This document shows, in pieces, positions 1 to 6,443 of a stretch of DNA of 7,948 bases. A program made the translations under genes and the position numbers. Position 1 is the stretch's first letter. Each line of letters starts with the position of its first letter. Under the pieces are notes generated by a model. That model was not told where the DNA came from. It worked only from the letters and a program-made list of their open reading frames with translations, and did not search any database. The DNA is taken from the NCBI GenBank assembly GCA_012511185.1, contig JAAZGN010000213.1, positions 1 to 7,948 of the forward strand. Direction: 5' to 3'. The stretch comes from Clostridiaceae bacterium. GTDB lineage: Bacteria > Bacillota > Clostridia > Saccharofermentanales > DTU023.

Positions 1-1
1 C

Positions 2-100
2 ATCGCCTTCAACGAGATGACCCTCTTCCGTTTCAACACCTATTTCGGCGTCCACACGGTCCACTACGCCAAACTGCGGGAGATCTCTGAAAAGCGCTAA
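2..100 (+). CDS. C-terminal fragment, possibly the front part of the split-barrel protein that follows
   Basis: An open frame enters from the left edge and ends at TAA (98-100), giving 32 residues that finish ...YAKLREISEKR. The fragment is rich in aromatic residues (FRFNTYFGVHTVHY) and has no motif that fixes a function alone. It is in the same frame as the next gene, with only TAA and two codons between this end and that gene's ATG. Two readings are possible: the true end of an unrelated upstream gene, or the N-terminal part of a flavin-binding protein interrupted by a stop codon. I lean slightly to the second, because the next gene lacks a good ribosome binding site and starts without the usual N-terminal helix of its fold. 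The rest of the gene lies outside the window. Confidence 0.55.
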   Translation: MAFNEMTLFRFNTYFGVHTVHYAKLREISEKR

Positions 101-106
101 CTACAC

Positions 107-541
107 ATGGCGGGGATCGGGGCCAATATGGTCCGTGTCATCCTGGGCGGACCTTTTTTCCGTGGCAGGGAAAATCAGGTATTCAACCCCTGGACACGTC
201 AGCACACAGCCAAAGCGGGCACCCTGCTCTTTTTGGGCTTCACCGGGTCCGATGGCTACCCCCGTCTCCTGCCTGTCATCCAGGGAAAGTCCGTGTCCAA
301 AAGCCGTATTCTCCTGACCCTGGCACCCTACAAAAAACTGGGGAAGGGGCTGAAAGACGGTGACCGGGCCTCCTTGTTCGCGGCCAATCTTGACATGGAG
401 GCTGTCCTTTTGAAGGGCACCTACCGCAAGCTGGCTGGCGGTTTTGGCGCGGTCGATATCGACCGTGTCTACAATTCCATGCCGCCCATCCACCGCTACA
501 TCTACCCGGAGACACCCTGGGCGGCTGTCACGGAATTCTAA
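107..541 (+). CDS. Pyridoxamine 5'-phosphate oxidase-like (FMN-binding split-barrel) protein, possibly truncated at its N-terminus
   Basis: The product has 144 residues and I recognise it only at fold level. Residues 38-57 (GTLLFLGFTGSDGYPRLLPV) match the first strands of FMN-binding split barrels, where a 'small residue, DGYPR, hydrophobic-PV' pattern is typical. Residues 65-95 continue as alternating strands (SRILLTLAPYKKL, then GDRASLFAANL), and 98-107 (EAVLLKGTYR) resembles the strand that closes the barrel. Proteins of this fold bind FMN, F420 or haem, and many have no known reaction. No strong Shine-Dalgarno sequence lies just before ATG 107; the nearest purine-rich stretch, GGGAG at 78-82, is too far away. 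A second ATG at 128 is no better. The frame is continuous with the upstream fragment except for one TAA, so this may be the rear half of a broken gene. The stop at 541 lies 7 nt before the first ABC gene, suggesting co-transcription. Confidence 0.6.
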   Translation: MAGIGANMVRVILGGPFFRGRENQVFNPWTRQHTAKAGTLLFLGFTGSDGYPRLLPVIQGKSVSKSRILLTLAPYKKLGKGLKDGDRASLFAANLDMEAVLLKGTYRKLAGGFGAVDIDRVYNSMPPIHRYIYPETPWAAVTEF

Positions 542-548
542 GTTCCTG

Positions 549-2225
549 ATGAAACAAGATCAGCCAACCACGCTCTACCAGCTTTTATGGAGCCGCAAAC
601 GCGGCTTCATCGTCTATCTTTTCGCTTCCTTACTGCCCATCATCCAGCAGCTGATCATGGAAGCGGTCCTGGGCTTTTCTTTTACCCTTCTTGAAGCCCG
701 GACAAGCACAGAAATCAGTTCCCGGATTGCCATCCTGGTTGCGGCCATGCTGCTGCCGTCCGCATTCCACTGGATCTCAAGAAGGCTGCGCATCGGCTTC
801 ATGCGCGACATCCTGCTCGACGTCCGCAAGCGGGGCTTTCGCCATATCCTGAGCCTGCCCGTCCGCGTCTACTCACGTAAATCCCGCGATCACTACCTGT
901 CGCTTCTGGTCAATGACCTCAACATCTTCGAGAACGATTTCTTCATCTCCTTCCTCAATGTCATTTTCAACGGCGGTCTGACACTGTCCGTGCTCGGCAT
1001 TCTCTTCTTTTTCGACTGGAGGTACGGCCTGGCCTGCACGCTGGCGACTGGCCTTCTGGCTCTTCTGGGGAGAGGTTTTCAAAAGAAGATCGTCGCACTC
1101 AAAGAGAGCGAGTCGGATGCCAACAAAGACTTCTCCCAACAGATGTCCAATGTTTTTTCCGGACTGGAGATCCTGAAGCTCAACCGGGTGGAGGTACCCT
1201 TCCGCAGTAAATCCATGGGCTATGTGACCGCCCTTGAAAACATAATAATGCGTTTCAATATCTTTGACTATTTCCAAAGCGGGACCATGGAAACCCTGGG
1301 TCTCATCTTCACCGTCCTGTCTTTTTTCTACGTCGGAACCGGCCTGGTGTCAGGCAAGCTCTCCCTGCCCCAGGGCATCTTCATGGTACAGATCACCCAG
1401 CGGGCCATCTGGGGCATGGTCCAGGTTTTCCCTCATCTGAACAAGATGCGGGCCAGCCAGGCCATTTTTGACCGGATTGTCAAAGGCAGCCCTGATGAAA
1501 CAGAAGCGCCGGCGCCTTTGGGAACCATGCCCTTCGCCCTCGACCACGAACTTGAAGTCGACCAGCTCTTTTTCTCTTATGAGGACCGGCCTGTTTTGCG
1601 CAATGCCTCTTTCAAGATAGAAAAAGGCGAGAAAATTTTGCTCAAGGGGGTTTCAGGCTCAGGCAAGACAACCCTGCTCAATTTGCTGGCCGGTGTCTAC
1701 AACTCCTATGAGGGGGAAATCCGCTACGACGGAAGGGAGTTGAAAACCATCGATCCCGTCCCGCTCAACCGCGGCATCGCGGAAGTCTATCAGGATGTCT
1801 TCCTCTTCGAGGACACCTTAAGAAATAATGTGACCCTGTACAGCGAATACAGCCAGAGGGACATTGAAGACGCCATCGACCGGGCAGGCTTACGCAAGCT
1901 GGTCGAAAGACTGCCTCTGGGCCTGGAGACACCCCTGGAGGAAAACGGGAAAAACCTCTCCGGAGGTGAGCGTCAGCGCGTCTCCATTGCCCGCGCCATC
2001 CTGAAGCGGGCCGTGCTCCTTCTGGCCGACGAAGCAACTTCCAACCTGGATGAAGAACTGGGCCGTCACGTCGAGGCAACCTTACTGTCGCTCGACGCCA
2101 CGGTGATCTCCATCTCGCACCGCTACTACGAAGGCGTAACGGAAGGCTATGACAAAGTCCTGGAGATTGAAGGCGGGACCCTCTCTGTCTGGCAGCCCGG
2201 CGATTATTTTAAGGAGACGGTTTGA
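549..2225 (+). CDS. ABC exporter half-transporter A (membrane domain fused to ATPase)
   Basis: The product has 558 residues and is a fused membrane/ATPase subunit of an ABC exporter, acting in the cytoplasmic membrane. Hydrophobic segments lie near residues 20-45, 58-76, 131-155, 160-175, 250-268 and 275-292, as expected for six helices. The ATPase domain (about 335-558) has Walker A GVSGSGKTT (367-375), Q-loop Gln415, signature LSGGERQR (470-477), Walker B ending D494-E495, D-loop SNLD (498-501) and switch His524. All key residues are present, so it should hydrolyse ATP. The frame stays open upstream to an ATG at 444 inside the previous gene, but those 35 Arg/Ser/Thr-rich residues look like out-of-frame reading. 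ATG 549, 7 nt after the preceding stop, puts the start directly before the first helix. Only a weak GGAA (532-535) precedes it, so translation is probably coupled. The stop overlaps the start of the partner gene. The substrate is not deducible; lipid, peptide or drug export are all possible. Confidence 0.9.
   Translation: MKQDQPTTLYQLLWSRKRGFIVYLFASLLPIIQQLIMEAVLGFSFTLLEARTSTEISSRIAILVAAMLLPSAFHWISRRLRIGFMRDILLDVRKRGFRHILSLPVRVYSRKSRDHYLSLLVNDLNIFENDFFISFLNVIFNGGLTLSVLGILFFFDWRYGLACTLATGLLALLGRGFQKKIVALKESESDANKDFSQQMSNVFSGLEILKLNRVEVPFRSKSMGYVTALENIIMRFNIFDYFQSGTMETLGLIFTVLSFFYVGTGLVSGKLSLPQGIFMVQITQRAIWGMVQVFPHLNKMRASQAIFDRIVKGSPDETEAPAPLGTMPFALDHELEVDQLFFSYEDRPVLRNASFKIEKGEKILLKGVSGSGKTTLLNLLAGVYNSYEGEIRYDGRELKTIDPVPLNRGIAEVYQDVFLFEDTLRNNVTLYSEYSQRDIEDAIDRAGLRKLVERLPLGLETPLEENGKNLSGGERQRVSIARAILKRAVLLLADEATSNLDEELGRHVEATLLSLDATVISISHRYYEGVTEGYDKVLEIEGGTLSVWQPGDYFKETV
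2211..2216 (+). promoter_or_regulatory. Ribosome binding site deciding the start of ABC subunit B
   Basis: AAGGAG lies 8 nt before ATG 2225. An in-frame TTG at 2222 directly precedes that ATG and would add one residue, but the spacing and codon preference favour the ATG. The site lies inside the last codons of subunit A, so subunit B has its own strong ribosome site as well as coupling through the stop/start overlap. Confidence 0.8.
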
Positions 2226-3916
2226 TGGCCAAAAGAAAGACCATGAAAAAGCAAGCCCAGGCTCCGCTTCCCCCGGACTTGAAACAGACCGTCCGGCGGA
2301 TACGTTGGAGACTGCTCCCGACTGCCATCCCCATGTTGCTGTCCTCAGCCCTCAACGTTTTGCTCATGCTCCTGATCAAGGAGAGTATGGACGCGGCCCT
2401 GGCGGGCGATCCCGGCCGTCTTAAAATCATCCTCTTGCCCATGCTGCTGGGTGTTGTCGCCTTTATACCGGTTGACCTGCTGTCTGCCTGGATGCGGGGG
2501 CGCTATGTCCGCCAGGTCAACCAGACCATGAAGGGCCGCTACATCGACCGCGTCTTCGCCAAAAACATCAGCGAATTCCAAAGTGAGCACCTGGCCCTTT
2601 ATCTTTCCAACATCACCAACGACATGAACTCGGTGGAACAGCGCTACTTCATCTCCCTGCATGAGATCCTCAGGCGGGGTTTCAATGCCTTGGCTGGTGT
2701 CATAATCCTTCTTGAGGTCCACTGGGCCGTCGCGATCCTGGCCCTGATCCCCGGTTTCATCATTGCTTATGTGGCGCTCCGCTCGGGCCGGGGGCTTGCA
2801 AAACATGAGGGAGAGCGTTCCGACTTCTTGCAACAATACACCATCTACATCCGGGAGGTCCTTTCCGCCTTTCGCATCATCCGCAACAACAATCTCGAGG
2901 ACAAGGTAACCGAGGATTTCGACCGCAAGAGTTCCGCAGTCCAGCAGAAAAGGTTTGAACTCGATAAAGCTGAGACAGTTGTCAATACCCGAAACAATGC
3001 CCTGTTCGGAATCATGATCTCGGCCCTGCTCGTTGCCGCCATGTTCGCTGTCCGGACCGGACTTACCACGACAGGGGGGCTGATCCTGATCATCAACGGT
3101 TTTTCCAACATCATGAACGCCTTCTATATGGTCTCAGAAAGACTGCCCATGATCCGGTCGGAGAGGCCCGTCTTCCTGCGCATGGAAGAGTCGCTGGAAA
3201 ACAAGGAGAAGGAGCTTGAAACCGAAATCCTCCATACCTTTGACCGCGCGCTTCAATTCGATGATGTCTCCTTTGCCTACGGTGAGAACAGGGTATTGCG
3301 CCATGCCTCCTTTACCATGCAAAGGGGTGGTAAGTACCTGCTGGTGGGCCCATCAGGCGGAGGCAAGTCAACGGTCCTGCGCTTAATACGCAAGTATTTC
3401 AATCCCGATGAGGGCGCTGTCTTAATCGACGGCCGCGATCTGCGCGCCATCACCCGTGAATCCTATTACGAGCACCTGGCCAATGTCGAACAGCATGTCT
3501 TTCTCTTCGATGATACCTTGAGAAACAACCTGACCCTCTTCAAAGACTACAATGAGGACGACATCACACGGGCAGTTGAAGGCGCGGGCCTGTCCAGCTT
3601 CCTGGCTTCATTGCCTGATGGCCTTGATTACACCATCCTGGACAACGGCAAGAATCTCTCGGGCGGGGAGAAAGCGCGGATTGCAATCGCACGCGGCCTG
3701 ATCGCCAAGGCCGATCTGCTCCTTTTGGACGAGGCCTTCGCCAGTCTGGACGAGGAGGTCGCGCGTGGCATCGAGCGCACCTTGCTTACCCTGGAGGGTG
3801 TCACGCTTGTCTCGGTCAGCCATGTGGTCTTTTCTGACACGGCACCTTTATACGACGCGGTCTTCGAAGTCAAGCGAGGCCGCGTAACCCGGCGGCCCTC
3901 GACCGGGATGATATGA
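2225..3916 (+). CDS. ABC exporter half-transporter B (membrane domain fused to ATPase)
   Basis: The product has 563 residues and the same architecture as the preceding gene. A Lys/Arg-rich N-terminus (1-30) precedes hydrophobic segments near 32-52, 67-88, 153-168, 169-186, 261-277 and 281-300. The ATPase domain (about 342-563) has Walker A GPSGGGKST (375-383), Q-loop Gln423, signature LSGGEKAR (478-485), Walker B LLLLDE (498-503), D-loop ASLD (506-509) and switch His533. Neither subunit shows the degenerate catalytic glutamate or signature seen in many asymmetric heterodimers. The block around the Q-loop (VFLFDDTLRNNLTL) closely parallels subunit A (VFLFEDTLRNNVTL), as expected for paralogues from an old duplication. 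The ATG overlaps the TGA of subunit A by one base, which supports co-translation and a heterodimer. A homodimer of each cannot be excluded. Substrate and direction beyond 'exporter-type' are inference. Confidence 0.9.
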   Translation: MAKRKTMKKQAQAPLPPDLKQTVRRIRWRLLPTAIPMLLSSALNVLLMLLIKESMDAALAGDPGRLKIILLPMLLGVVAFIPVDLLSAWMRGRYVRQVNQTMKGRYIDRVFAKNISEFQSEHLALYLSNITNDMNSVEQRYFISLHEILRRGFNALAGVIILLEVHWAVAILALIPGFIIAYVALRSGRGLAKHEGERSDFLQQYTIYIREVLSAFRIIRNNNLEDKVTEDFDRKSSAVQQKRFELDKAETVVNTRNNALFGIMISALLVAAMFAVRTGLTTTGGLILIINGFSNIMNAFYMVSERLPMIRSERPVFLRMEESLENKEKELETEILHTFDRALQFDDVSFAYGENRVLRHASFTMQRGGKYLLVGPSGGGKSTVLRLIRKYFNPDEGAVLIDGRDLRAITRESYYEHLANVEQHVFLFDDTLRNNLTLFKDYNEDDITRAVEGAGLSSFLASLPDGLDYTILDNGKNLSGGEKARIAIARGLIAKADLLLLDEAFASLDEEVARGIERTLLTLEGVTLVSVSHVVFSDTAPLYDAVFEVKRGRVTRRPSTGMI

Positions 3917-3923
3917 TGGAAAA

Positions 3924-3929
3924 AAGGAG
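3924..3929 (+). promoter_or_regulatory. Ribosome binding site of the YhaM-like gene
   Basis: AAGGAG lies 6 nt before ATG 3936, within the 19-nt gap after the stop of ABC subunit B. It fixes the start of the HD-domain gene. The gap has no room for a terminator or a separate promoter, so the gene is probably read from the ABC transcript. Confidence 0.8.
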
Positions 3930-3935
3930 CAATCC

Positions 3936-4871
3936 ATGGACATACTAGATCTTAACCAAGCTATCGAAAAAGGGCGCGTCTCACGCGGACCCGTACTCAT
4001 CAACAACAAGCCCGACCTGCGCTCCGGAAAGCGGGACGATTACATGACGGGCGAATTCTATTTGCGGGGCCAGACATTTCCTTTCCGGATCTGGGACAAA
4101 GGCATTTACGATATCGTGATTGAATACGGACCGGGCATCTACATCGCGGAGACGGTGGGATCCGAATTCAACGGCCCCTACCTGACGGTTCGCGGCATCG
4201 ACCTCTACCCGGGCAGCGACCTCACCCGCAACGATTTTATGGGCGGGATCCCGCGCCAGCAATTGATGGATAGCCTGGAGGATATTAAGCGAAGGCTGAC
4301 CGCAACCGGCGTCTCAGACACATGCTGGGAGCTGGTCAACCTTGCCTTGGCACAGCCCGCGCTCGAAGGCCGGTTCTTTATCGAAGGTGCGGCCGTACGC
4401 CACCACGACAATGTAATCGGCGGGCTGGCCCATCACACAACCAAGATGCTTCGCATCCTCTCCGCTCTTTTGGAAAACAATCCGGAACTGCAAGAGAGCG
4501 CCGATTTACTGACCTTTTCCGTTTTCATGCACGACATCGGGAAAATTTTCGAGTATCGGGACCTGGACCTGTCGGAGTTCTGGTTCTCCAACCATCGTGT
4601 CCGGGGTATCGAATTTCTGGCTGAAATCAGGGACGAGATTATTTCGCGTTACGACGAGGTCTTTTACAGACAGACTCAATCGGTCATCGCGGGACACCAT
4701 GGCCAGTACGGCGACCGCCCCACCACGGTCGCGGCGGCCATCGTCCATTACATTGATGTGCTGGAGAGCCAGACAACCGAACTGGTCAGGGAACAGCTGA
4801 ACGCCCCCGGCGGCAAGATCAGGCACCCCGACTTCGGCTTCCTGCAGGAAATTCCCACAATAGAAGAATAA
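3936..4871 (+). CDS. YhaM-like 3'-5' exoribonuclease (OB-fold plus HD domain)
   Basis: The product has 311 residues, close to B. subtilis YhaM (about 314). YhaM is a cytoplasmic 3'-5' exoribonuclease that takes part in RNA turnover. Residues about 15-92 are rich in beta-strand patterns (YMTGEFYLRGQTFPFRIW, then IYIAETV and PYLTVRGI) and fit the N-terminal nucleic-acid-binding OB-fold. The HD phosphohydrolase domain spans about 150-285. It has His156/157 and His166/167 (HHDNVIGGLAHHTTKM), the metal-binding His199-Asp200 (FMHDIGK), His254/255 (IAGHHG) and Asp274 (HYIDVLES). This order of HD-domain metal ligands (H, HD, H, D) and the 'GGLxxHT'-like helix are characteristic of the YhaM group. The gene follows the ABC pair after 19 nt with its own strong ribosome site, so it is probably the last gene of that operon, followed by a hairpin. 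A functional link to export is not shown by the sequence. A nucleotide phosphohydrolase of the broader HD family is the alternative. Confidence 0.8.
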   Translation: MDILDLNQAIEKGRVSRGPVLINNKPDLRSGKRDDYMTGEFYLRGQTFPFRIWDKGIYDIVIEYGPGIYIAETVGSEFNGPYLTVRGIDLYPGSDLTRNDFMGGIPRQQLMDSLEDIKRRLTATGVSDTCWELVNLALAQPALEGRFFIEGAAVRHHDNVIGGLAHHTTKMLRILSALLENNPELQESADLLTFSVFMHDIGKIFEYRDLDLSEFWFSNHRVRGIEFLAEIRDEIISRYDEVFYRQTQSVIAGHHGQYGDRPTTVAAAIVHYIDVLESQTTELVREQLNAPGGKIRHPDFGFLQEIPTIEE

Positions 4872-4874
4872 CGA

Positions 4875-4910
4875 GGGACCGCCCCCTTGCCAGAACAAGG
4901 GGGCGGTCCC
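4875..4910. terminator. Perfect 15-bp hairpin between convergent genes, probable bidirectional terminator
   Basis: The left arm GGGACCGCCCCCTTG (4875-4889) and right arm CAAGGGGGCGGTCCC (4896-4910) are exact reverse complements around a 6-nt loop (CCAGAA). The stem starts 3 nt after the YhaM-like stop and ends 29 nt before the stop of the convergent SPFH gene. On the plus strand no T-run follows (AACCAATGAT). On the minus strand the bases after the stem are T-rich but mixed (TCGTTATTCTTC). It is therefore not a textbook intrinsic terminator in either direction, but position and stability favour that role. A dispersed palindromic repeat is the alternative. Confidence 0.7.
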
Positions 4911-4939
4911 AACCAATGATGACTTGATTGTCGTCCTGT

Positions 4940-6298
4940 CTATTCGTCGCCTTCCGGCGCTTTTTTCCCGCCTCCGACCAGGTCCGCTTCGTCGAAGACA
5001 TCACCGCACTCGGGGCAGAACTTGGGCGGTGTGGTCGGATTTTCAGGTTCCCAGCCGCACTTGTCGCAACGGTAGTGCTTGACAACCGGTTGGGGCTTGC
5101 CACAATTCTCGCAGAACTTGCCCGTGTTGGTGGTCCCGCACTCACAGACCCACTCTTCGATTTCCGGCTTGGGCGCTCCGCAATTGGCGCAGAACTTGCT
5201 GGAATTATCCGCTTTGCCGCACTCCGGGCATTTCCAGACGGGTACCTCCGTCACTCCGACGGGAACAGGACCCTGGGCCTGCTGCTGTTGTGCTCCCTGC
5301 TGGAACAACTGACCTGCCTGGCCGCCACCAGCCATCTGAGCCATGTTCATGCCGGCGAAAGCCATGAAGGGGCCGGCGCCTTCGTTGGAGGCCGCGGCGC
5401 GCATGGCATCGGCCTGGGCACCGACCAATCCGGCTGCCGCCATGGTCGGGTCGCGGAAGACTGCGCTCTTCTGGAGCTCTTTGATCATCTTCTCGTCTTC
5501 CTCGGAGGCTTTAACCGACTGGAGCCCGACTGATACGACCTTGATACCGCGCAGGTTACCCCACTTCTCCGTCAAGACTTCGTTCAGGGCATTGGCGATA
5601 TCCTCGGTGTGACCGGGTAATTCGCTGTAACGGACGCCCATGGCTGAGATCTTGGCAAAAGCCGGTTGGAGAGCATTCATGAGCTCAGCCCTAAGCTGGT
5701 CGTCCATACGGCTTCGCGTGTAGGGTTCTTCCACATTGCCTGACACATTCGTGTAGAACAAAAGCGGATCCTCGATCTTGTAGGAATACTCGCCGAAGGC
5801 TTTGATGGCGATGTCGACATCGAGTCCGATGTTCTTGTCAACCACGCGGAAGGGAACGGCGTTGGCTGTGCCAAACTTGTTGTTCATCATTTCCTTGGTG
5901 TTGAAGTAATAGACGCGTTGATCCTTGCCTGTATCGCCGCCCATGGTGAAGCGGTGTCCGATCTTTTTGAAGGTCGCCAGGATGTTTTTTCCGAGTGGAC
6001 CATAGAAAAGGGAAGGTTCCGTCGATGTGTCGTAAACGTACTCACCGGGTTCGGCGCTGAGGTCGACAACCCGGCCCTGCTCGACAATGATCATGCATTG
6101 ACCGTCGTTGACGGCGATGATGGATCCGTTCGAGATGATATTTTCCTCGCCTTTAACATTGCTGCTACGCGAGGAGGTGCGCTTCTGGCCTTTTTTGACG
6201 ATCACGTCATCGGCCAATGCGTCGCTGTAGAAAAATTCACGCCACTGGTCGGCCAACACTCCGCCGATCGCGCCACCTGCTGCTTTCAGTAAGCCCAT
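4940..6298 (-). CDS. SPFH-domain protein with three C-terminal zinc ribbons (YdjI-like)
   Basis: The product has 452 residues and resembles the 'virion core protein-like' SPFH family (COG4260) that includes B. subtilis YdjI, a cytoplasmic protein linked to the PspA membrane-stress system. Residues 1-20 are a small amphipathic/hydrophobic segment. About 25-275 is the SPFH region (with NGSIIAVNDGQCMIIVEQG at 57-75), ending in a charged helix (ASEEDEKMIKELQKS). Residues 283-350 form an Ala/Gly/Met/Gln-rich low-complexity linker. Three four-cysteine zinc ribbons follow: C357/C360/C370/C373, C385/C387/C396/C399 and C411/C414/C428/C431. The middle one begins CxC instead of CxxC. The tail is acidic. 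ATG 6298 is supported by AAAGGAG (plus-strand 6305-6311) at 6-nt spacing. No PspA, YdjG or YdjH homologue is visible in the window. The protein is probably a scaffold at the membrane; its partners and function here are inference. Confidence 0.85.
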   Translation of the reverse strand: MGLLKAAGGAIGGVLADQWREFFYSDALADDVIVKKGQKRTSSRSSNVKGEENIISNGSIIAVNDGQCMIIVEQGRVVDLSAEPGEYVYDTSTEPSLFYGPLGKNILATFKKIGHRFTMGGDTGKDQRVYYFNTKEMMNNKFGTANAVPFRVVDKNIGLDVDIAIKAFGEYSYKIEDPLLFYTNVSGNVEEPYTRSRMDDQLRAELMNALQPAFAKISAMGVRYSELPGHTEDIANALNEVLTEKWGNLRGIKVVSVGLQSVKASEEDEKMIKELQKSAVFRDPTMAAAGLVGAQADAMRAAASNEGAGPFMAFAGMNMAQMAGGGQAGQLFQQGAQQQQAQGPVPVGVTEVPVWKCPECGKADNSSKFCANCGAPKPEIEEWVCECGTTNTGKFCENCGKPQPVVKHYRCDKCGWEPENPTTPPKFCPECGDVFDEADLVGGGKKAPEGDE

Positions 6299-6304
6299 TT
6301 CATT

Positions 6305-6311
6305 CTCCTTT
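6305..6311 (-). promoter_or_regulatory. Ribosome binding site of the SPFH/zinc-ribbon gene
   Basis: Read on the minus strand this is AAAGGAG, 6 nt before ATG 6298. Another ATG lies inside the spacer (6303-6301) in a different frame. Its spacing of only 1 nt is too short, which favours 6298 as the start. Confidence 0.75.
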
Positions 6312-6387
6312 ATTCTCTTTATTCCAAATTTACTGTCAGTTGAAGCCCGCCAAGAGTGGTGCTGTCACGCCACACGGGATCCCCCAC

Positions 6388-6396
6388 ATCTTACCA
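6388..6396 (-). promoter_or_regulatory. Possible extended -10 promoter element for the SPFH gene (weak)
   Basis: The gap 6299-6443 between the two minus-strand genes holds no credible gene. On the minus strand it contains TGGTAAGAT, an extended -10-like TGnTAAGAT with 4 of 6 matches to TATAAT. It would give a leader of roughly 80 nt. No good -35 hexamer lies at 17 nt, so this is only a candidate. There is also no strong terminator here for the upstream flavoprotein gene: an imperfect 6-bp stem (GTGGCG/CACCAC on the minus strand) lacks a T-run. Read-through from the flavoprotein gene is therefore possible. Confidence 0.2.
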
Positions 6397-6443
6397 CATG
6401 AGGTCTTTGTTCTTATGCATACTATTTACGCGAAACACAGGCA

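Noticed and set aside
101..493. 130-codon minus-strand frame over the split-barrel gene
   Set aside because: The plus-strand product has a recognisable fold pattern and fits the operon direction; the minus-strand product has neither.
444..548. N-terminal extension of ABC subunit A to an upstream ATG
   Set aside because: The 35 extra residues are Arg/Ser/Thr/Pro-rich, lie wholly over the preceding gene in another frame, and do not resemble the start of an ABC exporter.
2345..2836. 163-codon open frame on the minus strand
   Set aside because: It is antisense to the membrane domain of ABC subunit B, is rich in His, Asp and Gln as expected from reverse-read membrane codons, and shows no domain.
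4928..5533. 201-codon open frame on the plus strand
   Set aside because: It is antisense to the zinc-ribbon and linker part of the SPFH gene. Its composition mirrors the opposite strand and it has no ribosome binding site in the right position.
6355..6374. Imperfect stem-loop in the gap between the flavoprotein and SPFH genes
   Set aside because: The stem has only 6 bp with one wobble pair and no following T-run, so it is too weak to call a terminator.
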